From CAYNVS01 sp964400725 (GTDB lineage: Bacteria; Myxococcota_A; SURF-8; CAYNVS01): a DNA stretch of 64,000 nt. The position numbers and the translations under genes were made by a program. Position 1 is the first letter of the stretch, and every line of letters starts with the position of its first letter. A model generated the notes under the pieces. That model was not told the DNA's origin and searched no databases. It saw only the letters and a program-made list of their open reading frames with translations. Of this stretch, positions 39,301-46,568 are shown in pieces. The DNA is taken from positions 59,173 to 123,172 of the forward strand of contig CAYNVS010000006.1 in the NCBI GenBank assembly GCA_964400725.1, read 5' to 3'.

Positions 39301-42300
39301 GCAGACGTCGCCTACTGTGCAATAGCTGCCGTCGTCGCACGGGTTGGAGTTGTTTGTATGCAGGCAGCCGCCGCCCGCTCCGCAGGAGTCGTCCGTGCAA
39401 GGGTTATTGTCGTCGCACGAGTAGGGCGTTCCGACGCACGCGCCGCTCTTGCATACTCCGTCTTTAACGCAGGGCTGGCCTATTACGCAGGCCGAGCCTT
39501 CGCTTCCGCACATTACGCTGTTTTTGTCCGCTCCGCACACGTAAACGCCCGCGCAGTCGCCGGTTCCGCAGCCAGAGCCCAGCATAGGCCACGAGTCGTC
39601 GCTGGTTCCGTTGCAGTCGTTGTCTTTGCCGTCGCATACGTCCGAGGTCGGGCAGGTAAAATCGACGCAGTTTCCGAACGCGCCGCGGGAGCACCATTGT
39701 TTGCCCGCCTTGCAGACGCCTACGCCCGGAGCCCCTGAAGCGCACGGGTAGCAGCTCTGCGAAACAGTATTGTCGGGCGCCTCGCTCCATTTGATATGAC
39801 TGCCGGAGGCGTTGCAAATCATGCACGGATTGCCGGGCTTAGGCGCGCCGTTCGAGTAGCAAACGTCGTCTATTTTGCAGGCGTCGGCGTTTATATTATG
39901 CAGGCACGCCCCTTGACCGTTGCAGACGTCCGCGGTGCAATCGTACCCGTCGTCGCCGCAAACCGTCCCCGAAGAAAAACTGGTATGGAAAGCCTTGCTC
40001 TGCTCCGGATTGCAGCCCACGCAGTCGTTGGTCGGGCTGGGCTGCCCCGCCGAGTAACAGACGTAGTCAATCAAACATTTATCGCTCATAACCGGATGAG
40101 TGCATGCGCCGGCGGCGTCGCACACGTCGGTCGTGCAGTCCAGACCGTCGCTTGAGCATGCCGTTCCGACGGGCATCAATGAGAAATCGTTTTGGCTCTT
40201 CTCAGGCAGACAGCCGAGGCATGCGTTGGCCGGATTCGGGTCGTTTGCGCCGTAGCACGTCCCGCTTACAAGGCAGGCGTCGGCCTTTAGGTTGAAGCTG
40301 CAAGTTCCGTCGCCGTTGCAGACGTCGGCGGTGCAAGGCAGGCCGTCGTTGCAGACGTATGGAGTTCCGAAACATACGCCCGACATGCAGCGGTCGTCGC
40401 GCGAGCAGTTATCCGCGTCGTCGCAAACGTTGTCGTTGTCGTAACCCCAATTCTTCTGATAGTAAGGTCCCCAGTCGTCCCGGCATTCCTCGCAGGGGTT
40501 GGCCGGATTGGGCGCTCCGTTGACGTAGCATACGTCGCCGATAATGCAGTTGCCCGCGATAAGCGAATTTACGCAGCCGCCCAAACCGTCGCATACGTCC
40601 ATAGTGCAGTTTTTGCCGTCGTCGCAGGAATAGGCCGTTCCGACGCACGTCCCGGCCGAGCAGCGGTCTGAATGCGTGCACGAATTGCCGTCGCTGCAAA
40701 CGAGCGCGTCGTCCGGCGTCCACGCCGTATTATTTGAGTCCGCGGCGCAGACTTCGCACGGGTTGGCCGGATTGACCTCGCCGTTTCCGCGGCAAATTCC
40801 GTTAATTACGCAGAAAGACGGTTTAATATTAACGCTGCACGTTCCGTCGCCGTTGCAAACGTCGATAGTGCAGTCGAGCTTGTCGTCGCAGCTGTATGGA
40901 GTGGTTATGCACGCGCCCGAAACGCAATGATCGTTCTTCGTGCACGACTCGCCGTCGGAGCACGGATTTGCGTCGTCGTTCGTCCACGTAGCGGTATTTA
41001 CCGCCGATAAACACGACTGACACGGATTGGCGGGATTCGGCTGTTTATCGACCGCGCATACGCCGCCGATAAGACACGAATTTGCTTTGAGCGGGAAAGA
41101 GCACGTTCCATCGCCGTTGCAAACGTCGTTTGTGCATGAAAGATTGTCGTTGCAAGTATGAGACGACGACAGGCACGCGCCGGCTACGCAGTGATGGTTG
41201 TACGTGCACGGATCGCCGTCGTCGCATTTATTTGAGTTATCGTAACCCCAATGAGTTTTGTAATATTCGCCCTGTTCGTCGCGGCATTCCTCGCAGCTGT
41301 TGCCGGGGTTTTGCTCGCCGCGCGCAAAACAGGCTCCGTTTATGTAGCAGGTAAAATCGTTCACCTTATTATTGCAAGTTCCGTCGCCGTTGCACGAATC
41401 CGTAGTGCAGCTCTTGCCGTCGTCGCAGGAGTAGGCCGTCCCGACGCATGCGCCGGTCTTGCATTTGTCTTCTTTGGTGCATGCAATTCCGTCGTCGCAC
41501 GCTATCCCGTCGTCGTCGCTCCATCTGTCGCGGGCGGAGTCGGGTTTGCAGCTCTGACAAGGATTTGCCGGATTCGTCTGGTTGCGCGCGTAGCAAACTC
41601 CGCCGATAAGGCACGAATTTGCGTCTATGGCATTGCTGCATGTTCCGTCGCCGTTGCACGCGTCGATTGTGCACGAAAGGTTGTCGTTGCAGGAGTAAGC
41701 GGTTCCTGCGCAAACGCCAGCCGAGCAATGGTCGGCCTTTGTGCAGGCGTTGCCGTCCGAGCATGAATTTGAGTCGTCGTCTGCCCAGTGCGTTTTATAG
41801 TAAACGTCCCAGTCGTCGTGGCATCCTTGGCAGACGTTATTCGGATTTACCGCGCCGCGCGCCCAGCACGATCCTCCGATTCTGCAATAGCCGTTCGTTA
41901 TCGGATGCGAGCATCCGCCCAAGCCGTCGCATACGTCGTCGGTGCATGATATTTCGTCGTTGCAGGAGTAGCTCGTTCCGACGCACGCCCCCGCCGAGCA
42001 ATGATCGGAAAAGGTGCAAGAATTGTTGTCCGAACAAGTCGCCGAGTCGTTGGCCGACCACGCGGTCGGGTTTGAGCCTAAACACTTTTGGCACGGATTG
42101 GAGGGATTAATGTCGCCGTCAGCGTAGCATTTGCCGCCGATAAGACAGAAGTTGGCGACCAACGGATGCGCGCAGCCTCCGCTTCCATCGCAGACGTCCG
42201 TCGTGCAGGTCAAGCCGTCGTCGCACGAGTAGGACGCGCCAACGCACGCCCCCGCGGAGCAATGGTCGCTCTTGGTGCAGGCGTTGCCGTCGCTGCACGT

Positions 42301-42591
42301 ATTCGTATCGTCGTTCGTCCATACCTTTTTATTAGTAGCGGACTTGCACTCTTGACACGGGTTCGCAGAGTTTATGGTTCCGTTGGCGTAACAGACGCCG
42401 GCGATGAGGCAGAAGCCGTCCTTAACGGGATGCTCTACTTCGCAGGCAAAGAATGTGCAGGTGTCCGTGGTGCAGTCAAGCCCGTCGGAACAGTCCGATC
42501 CGCTGAAGCAAATCGCGTAAGCCTGCGCGCTGAATAATAAAACCGACGCCGCCGCAACCGCAGACAACAACCTTGAGCTTATTATTCGCAT
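33304..42591 (-). CDS. Giant Cys-rich repeat surface protein with two FGE-fold domains and C-terminal sorting tag
   Basis: 3095 residues; GGAGG precedes ATG 42591. Signal peptide ends AQAYA (near 25). Eleven long N-terminal units of about 80-90 residues each carry about 12 Cys, in a CDDGNACT..DHC..GACVGT..SCDDGLTCTTDVCDG pattern that usually ends in CxxC and Trp. A MopE-like DGKDNDCNGT motif sits near 990. Shorter CDDGNPCTDDSCDPATG units follow and alternate with two FGE domains at about 1255-1465 and 2070-2280 (each CSGHPDMV..., KRLC..EWR, DMSGN..EWT, GFRCC). Two PKD/REJ-like domains (APVADAGANQT; 2749-2934), an acidic stalk (2939-3054) and KGGC-TM-ARRRK end it. Probably a long disulfide-stabilised stalk or filament. 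Comparable proteins occur in myxobacteria; the function is unknown. Confidence 0.85.
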   Translation of the reverse strand: MRIISSRLLSAVAAASVLLFSAQAYAICFSGSDCSDGLDCTTDTCTFFACEVEHPVKDGFCLIAGVCYANGTINSANPCQECKSATNKKVWTNDDTNTCSDGNACTKSDHCSAGACVGASYSCDDGLTCTTDVCDGSGGCAHPLVANFCLIGGKCYADGDINPSNPCQKCLGSNPTAWSANDSATCSDNNSCTFSDHCSAGACVGTSYSCNDEISCTDDVCDGLGGCSHPITNGYCRIGGSCWARGAVNPNNVCQGCHDDWDVYYKTHWADDDSNSCSDGNACTKADHCSAGVCAGTAYSCNDNLSCTIDACNGDGTCSNAIDANSCLIGGVCYARNQTNPANPCQSCKPDSARDRWSDDDGIACDDGIACTKEDKCKTGACVGTAYSCDDGKSCTTDSCNGDGTCNNKVNDFTCYINGACFARGEQNPGNSCEECRDEQGEYYKTHWGYDNSNKCDDGDPCTYNHHCVAGACLSSSHTCNDNLSCTNDVCNGDGTCSFPLKANSCLIGGVCAVDKQPNPANPCQSCLSAVNTATWTNDDANPCSDGESCTKNDHCVSGACITTPYSCDDKLDCTIDVCNGDGTCSVNIKPSFCVINGICRGNGEVNPANPCEVCAADSNNTAWTPDDALVCSDGNSCTHSDRCSAGTCVGTAYSCDDGKNCTMDVCDGLGGCVNSLIAGNCIIGDVCYVNGAPNPANPCEECRDDWGPYYQKNWGYDNDNVCDDADNCSRDDRCMSGVCFGTPYVCNDGLPCTADVCNGDGTCSFNLKADACLVSGTCYGANDPNPANACLGCLPEKSQNDFSLMPVGTACSSDGLDCTTDVCDAAGACTHPVMSDKCLIDYVCYSAGQPSPTNDCVGCNPEQSKAFHTSFSSGTVCGDDGYDCTADVCNGQGACLHNINADACKIDDVCYSNGAPKPGNPCMICNASGSHIKWSEAPDNTVSQSCYPCASGAPGVGVCKAGKQWCSRGAFGNCVDFTCPTSDVCDGKDNDCNGTSDDSWPMLGSGCGTGDCAGVYVCGADKNSVMCGSEGSACVIGQPCVKDGVCKSGACVGTPYSCDDNNPCTDDSCGAGGGCLHTNNSNPCDDGSYCTVGDVCGNGVCSGTSISIDDGNPCTDDSCDPATGSVSHKNNAASCDDGNRCTVNDVCGNGVCAGTPAFTDDANPCTDDSCDPATGAVVHTPNSAVCDDLNPCTTGDVCSGGACKGVARVCPDLDPQCQPGYCDSSDGACKYAAKPLGTPCSDGICVGGACAPASDCSGHPDMVPIPGAFVCIDRYEAAVRPDARCIGAAYGQSADDYPEAFPDEPESDSLKLYACPSAKEKPSRFITAAQAATACKNAGKRLCALAEWRAECAGTEGRSYPYGNDYNAAACNGADYTLSSGAVQASGAASACYTPEGAYDMSGNVWEWTSDSTGGFQSVVGGAFDSSSDKLSCAANPEWKDPLRADDKIGFRCCAPSGDAQNCDDLNPCTADSFDGVRCVHTILNGEVCDDGDACTTGETCQGAKCGGGSAVSCDDGKLCTADSCSPAVGCVNAPVTGALDDGDPCTKNDYCESGVFKGAAYSCEDGNPCTDDYCDGMGGCSRVNNSAPCDDKNACTEGDVCGNGACSGTTVGGIDDGNPCTSDYCNPDTGEITHAANNSSCDDLDLCTVNDVCANGVCAGVLKPTDDGNPCTDDYCDALTGEVKHSDNSNPCDDANACTTNDVCGGGVCAGTAKTIDDGNVCTDDSCDPATGEVAHANNRAQCDDANGCTLFDSCYEGVCSGSLNAAIEDNNPCTDDSCDPATGEISHVNNTAACDDRDACTVADVCSNGACAGEKIPVDDGNVCTDDVCDSKTGLVAHVNNHAQCDDGNGCTLNDYCKTGSCSGTLVSGVDDGNPCTDDSCDSATGEISHANNSAPCDDKNACTAGDVCGNGACAGLPIEGIDDGNVCTDDYCNPVTGKITHANNRAPCSDDDLCTSGDVCRNGSCVVTPVVIDDNNPCTDDSCDAATGVVAHTANTAACDDRNPCTSGDVCSAGACVGSAKSCPDLDAECAPGYCDAYDGSCRYAVKPLGTPCSSGICVGGVCSAASDCSGHPDMVAIPDTFVCIDRYESLVRADYRCNGAAYGQKSDDYPEGFPDDASSASPLKLYACPAAKEPPSRFLTFNQAKQACANSGKRLCTAREWRSECSGPEGRAYPYGSLYNAAVCNGADYTMAGGEIAAGGFASDCVTPEGVYDMSGNAAEWTADVDGELRGVINGSYKSDAAQLACGSELSFREAGSFDEFTGFRCCAPSGDPQNCDDLNPCTEDSFDGVKCVHQPMDGSECDDGDACTVGDKCYMGVCKSGAAASCDDGNICTFDACSPDKGCVYAPFSGVMDDGDACTINDKCEDGVFAGSALSCDDGNACTADSCDKIKGCANVPTDGEPCDDSDGCTENDVCAGGSCAGTPRKIDDDNFCTNDYCDPATGEIFNTPNANPCDDRDACTSGDVCRDGVCKGAAAAIDDGNPCTDDACDPATGLFSYTFNSAPCDDGDPCTGSDACNTGVCIGAAADIDDGNPCTADACDQTNGITHTNILGPCPDDGLDCTTDACYEGVCLHSAVAGCAIDGACVPNGTHKSDDPCKVCDETKSSSAWSAAQDGYECDDNLYCTVGDRCVEGVCEGASQRDCSGGLGECWNAVCDETFKTCAGSPKDAGTKCGKEQTCSDGKLDLSDVCNGEGLCVDGGEGDCSPYIACADSTKCRSNCESADDCAEGFMCIRSICRANAAPVADAGANQTAKEGFVVTLDGRASFDPDGDPITYEWTQTAGMQVSLNDPKSNTPSFTVPAGSVGSTLTFKLVVNDELLDSEPSLTDVTVAEETNGQPVADAGGNKSVTSGEVVTLDGSKSSDPDNDPLSYAWSQEYGPDVVINGAATAIATFTAPDVEGSTLFIFKLVVNDGKINSAAALSLIVVHPRPVDGDMEETEDETETDGDAEEILQEDEQIEEETAEETETPMEDESVESVDGDDDSETAEDENEQPDIVDETVETTETTDETEKEADKDDVAAETDEGADVVEYDFDLGDLDLGDADIDLVKPKKSYKGGCGAADASSFASLLIAIAALVLARRRKSSF
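35300..38960. repeat. Two ~1.2-kb homologous blocks (Cys array + FGE + Cys array), period 2448 bp
   Basis: The Cys codon of CSGHPDM lies at 38821-38823 in the first block and 36373-36375 in the second, so the period is 2448 bp or 816 codons. Homology runs from CPDLD (about 38,960 and 36,513) through the FGE fold into the following Cys units (about 37,750 and 35,300). The copies are clearly diverged, so the event is older than the beta-helix duplication. Block ends are approximate. Confidence 0.8.
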
Positions 42592-42645
42592 AAGAACCTC
42601 CATGTATGAAGAAAATAAATCAAGACTAGGAAAAGCTTGATTGCT

Positions 42646-42674
42646 CATATAACTGATTTAATGCGCCGCGTCAA
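42646..42674 (-). promoter_or_regulatory. Promoter for the Cys-rich giant gene
   Basis: On the minus strand TTGACG (42669-42674) and TATATG (42646-42651) are exactly 17 bases apart. The transcript would have a ~45-base leader that includes the 42618-42642 hairpin and the GGAGG. Confidence 0.55.
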
Positions 42675-42906
42675 CAATTAAAATTATTAATAAAATTCAA
42701 CAGGCTTCAATGAAGCGGCTTATTAAATAAATTTTCTCCAATCAACCCTCTTTAAATTTAAAATCAGCTCATCCACAAATTCATATTTGCAGACTTACCG
42801 CACAAAGTCAAACAATAGGACATTATTAGTTCAATAATTACCTTTAATTTCTCGTAATGAGACAAAAGCGTCTGTTAGGTTCCATCAAAAAAAGGTTTAG
42901 CTTATA

Positions 42907-42936
42907 TTGACGGCGGGTAATTTTTTATTTTATTCT
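42907..42936 (+). promoter_or_regulatory. Candidate promoter for apbE
   Basis: TTGACG (42907-42912) and TATTCT (42931-42936) are 18 bases apart, about 40 bases above the ATG at 42977. Confidence 0.45.
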
Positions 42937-42976
42937 TTTTTTTAATTTCTTTAGCTGCGAAAAGGTTATTGATTTT

Positions 42977-44086
42977 ATGAAATATAAATTTAAACGCGCG
43001 GCGGCGCTTGCATTAATTGCGCTATTGGCTTCAACGGCCGCAACCGAACAGACGGGCTGCAAACCCCGCAGCCCAGCCGTTAGGGCAAAAGACCCCGCGT
43101 TAGACGACGAAGGCTTTTACGGCGCAAGAAACTTCTTCTACAACGGCATTCCCGCAGTTGTAAAATTCAAACTCGCAGCGGGCGCGGACGACGCAAAGGC
43201 GCGGCTGACGACGGAACGAATATGGGGCGAATTCGAGCGTCTCGGAAAAATTTTCAGCGCGTTCGACCCTGAGTCGGAAGTTTTTAAATTGAACGCCGAT
43301 AAACAAAAAAAGCGCGTAAACGTTTCGCCGGAGCTTTACGAGGCTCTAAAATTGTCTAAGAACATGCGCGAAACGACCGCCGGCGCATTCGACGCGGCAA
43401 TGCTCGGCCTTAAAAAATTGTGGAAAAACGCCGAAAAAACCGGGGCCGCGCCGTTGGACGAGGAGATTGCGCAAACGCTGGCTCATTGCGGAATGGACAA
43501 AATAACCATTCTCGACGACGGAAAGGTTGAATTCGCGGACCCTTTGACAGAACTTGACTTGGGCGGCGTCGCAAAGGGATACGCAGTAGATAAAGCCGCC
43601 GGGCTTCTTGCAGAAACCGGAGCAAAGTGCGGACTCGTTCAATTAGGCGGAGAGACGGCGGCGTTCGGCGGCAAGGCGTGCAAAAAAAAGTGGACGATAG
43701 GCATCGAAGACCCGATTAACGAAGGACGCATCTTTGCGGCGGCGGAAAGCGCCGATAAAATAAGAGCGTCAACCAGCGGCAACGCGCGCCGTCCATTCGT
43801 TATAGGCGGAAAAAAATATTATCATATATTCAATCCCGTTGACGGCAAACCGATAAATATCAACATCGCATCCGTTACGACCGTCGTCTTCGACGACAAA
43901 GTCTCCTCCGCGCAGCTTGACGCGGCGTCCACTTCAATCGCGGTTCTCGGCGTAGAAAAAGGAAAAAATCTTGCCGAAAAACTAGGAATAAAAGCGCTTA
44001 TTTTATCTTTGGACTCGGACGGAGCTCTCGTTGAAACGAGCGTCGGAGATTTTTATAGAAAAGAACCTCCGTTTTTAAACCGGTAA
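42977..44086 (+). CDS. apbE: FAD:protein FMN transferase (ApbE family), probably exported
   Basis: A 369-residue enzyme that attaches FMN from FAD covalently to Thr or Ser of exported flavoproteins such as Rnf/Nqr subunits. An N-terminal hydrophobic segment ends at TEQTGC, a Cys that could be lipidated although the -3 residue is atypical. Family motifs: LDLGGVAKGYAVDKAA near 195, GLVQLGGE, the substrate/metal region YYHIFNPVDGKP near 285, and LDAASTSIAVLG with the metal-binding Asp and Thr. AAAAGG precedes the start. No Rnf, Nqr or other flavinylated partner is in the window. The 42 bases to the convergent hslU contain a run of nine T behind a weak hairpin. Confidence 0.92.
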   Translation: MKYKFKRAAALALIALLASTAATEQTGCKPRSPAVRAKDPALDDEGFYGARNFFYNGIPAVVKFKLAAGADDAKARLTTERIWGEFERLGKIFSAFDPESEVFKLNADKQKKRVNVSPELYEALKLSKNMRETTAGAFDAAMLGLKKLWKNAEKTGAAPLDEEIAQTLAHCGMDKITILDDGKVEFADPLTELDLGGVAKGYAVDKAAGLLAETGAKCGLVQLGGETAAFGGKACKKKWTIGIEDPINEGRIFAAAESADKIRASTSGNARRPFVIGGKKYYHIFNPVDGKPININIASVTTVVFDDKVSSAQLDAASTSIAVLGVEKGKNLAEKLGIKALILSLDSDGALVETSVGDFYRKEPPFLNR

Positions 44087-44128
44087 ACGCGAGCCGGCGC
44101 CGATAACGCTTTTTTTTTGCAAATAGTT

Positions 44129-45730
<1,602 letters not shown>

Positions 45731-45748
45731 GCCGAGCCTCGCTGCGAT

Positions 45749-46285
45749 TTATAAAGTTTCGATTGTAATTTCGGAGTTCGTATAAATGCACATCTCCGAC
45801 GCTATTTTCATCGCCTTTCGGACGATTTCTTCCGCCTCAAGTTTCGGGTCGTGCTCAAATAGAGCTTTTGCGGCCGCGTAAGCGTATGGCCCGCCGGAAC
45901 CGACGGCGATTATCGGAGCGTCCGGCTCTATCACGTCTCCGTTGCCCGAAATCATCAGCAGAGTTTCGGCGTCGGCCGCTATTAGGAGCGCCTGAAGTGA
46001 GCGCAAATATTTGTCCGTCCGCCAGTCCTTAGCGAGTTCGACTGCGGCGCGGGCAAGCCTGCCGGAGTGCCTTTTCAGCTTTTCCTCAAAGCGCTCAAGC
46101 AGCGTGAAGGCGTCGGCAGTAGCCCCCGCAAAGCCGACTATTACCTTTCCGTCGTTGAGTCTGCGCACTTTTTTAGCGCCTTGCTTGAAAGCGATTTCGC
46201 CCATCGTAACCTGCCCGTCGCTTGCGACGACAACTTTGCCTTTATGTTTAACCGCAAGCACGGTCGTGCCGTGAAATTCAGACAT
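45749..46285 (-). CDS. hslV: ATP-dependent protease peptidase subunit HslV
   Basis: A 178-residue proteasome-like threonine peptidase that forms the dodecameric core of HslVU. The start is MSEFHGTTVLAV: the catalytic Thr of the GTTV motif follows a 5-6-residue leader that must be removed, whereas in E. coli it follows Met directly. Other landmarks are ASDGQVTMG, VGFAGATADAFTL, AVGSGGPYAYAAA and a C-terminal NSEITIETL. GGAGG eight bases before 46285 decides the start over an in-frame ATG at 46306. The gene leads the hslVU operon. Confidence 0.95.
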   Translation of the reverse strand: MSEFHGTTVLAVKHKGKVVVASDGQVTMGEIAFKQGAKKVRRLNDGKVIVGFAGATADAFTLLERFEEKLKRHSGRLARAAVELAKDWRTDKYLRSLQALLIAADAETLLMISGNGDVIEPDAPIIAVGSGGPYAYAAAKALFEHDPKLEAEEIVRKAMKIASEMCIYTNSEITIETL

Positions 46286-46499
46286 GCAAATACCTCCGTG
46301 TTTCAAAAAGCATTTCTAATATAAGCGCTCGCTCGCGGTTGTCGAGCGTACTTTTTATCCGTTTCGCGCAATAATTAAAAAAATATCTTGGAAGATACAA
46401 AATCTGAACGGCTAATTTATAATGATACTTTGGCCGAACGCTCGCTCATCTGAAATACGTCGTTCACGGATCGCGCCGTCGGACGACGGAAGAAATGTC

Positions 46500-46528
46500 T
46501 TGATAATCGAAACCGCCTCTATTATAAT
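46500..46528 (+). promoter_or_regulatory. Sigma70-type promoter for the Cys/Gly-rich lipoprotein
   Basis: TTGATA (46500-46505) and a consensus TATAAT (46523-46528) are exactly 17 bases apart, about 40 bases above the ATG at 46569. It is among the strongest promoter matches in the window. Confidence 0.7.
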
Positions 46529-46568
46529 AAGGTAAGGTTTTTATTTGTTTTATAAGGAACTTGCAGCT

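Larger units (their letters stand above)
42592..42976. other. AT-rich divergent intergenic region between the Cys-rich giant gene and apbE
   Basis: 385 bases without a gene. It holds a promoter for each direction (separate entries). A leader hairpin AATCAAG (42618-42624) / CTTGATT (42636-42642), 7 bp around 11 bases, lies in the untranslated region of the minus-strand gene. A single DnaA-box-like TCATCCACA lies near 42768; it is not clustered. Nothing else was recognised. Confidence 0.6.

Noticed and set aside
34800..39450. Short, regularly spaced repeats (gtcgtcggtgca and relatives) that look like a CRISPR array
   Set aside because: The spacing follows the codons of CDD/CTDDSC motifs within one open frame, spacing is irregular, and the units are degenerate; there are no cas genes.
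42760..42785. DnaA box and replication origin
   Set aside because: One imperfect box (TCATCCACA) without a cluster; gyrB and parB alone do not make an origin.
44087..44128. Terminator between apbE and hslU
   Set aside because: There is a run of nine T, but the preceding sequence forms only a weak, loop-less CGGCGCCG palindrome; not listed as a feature.
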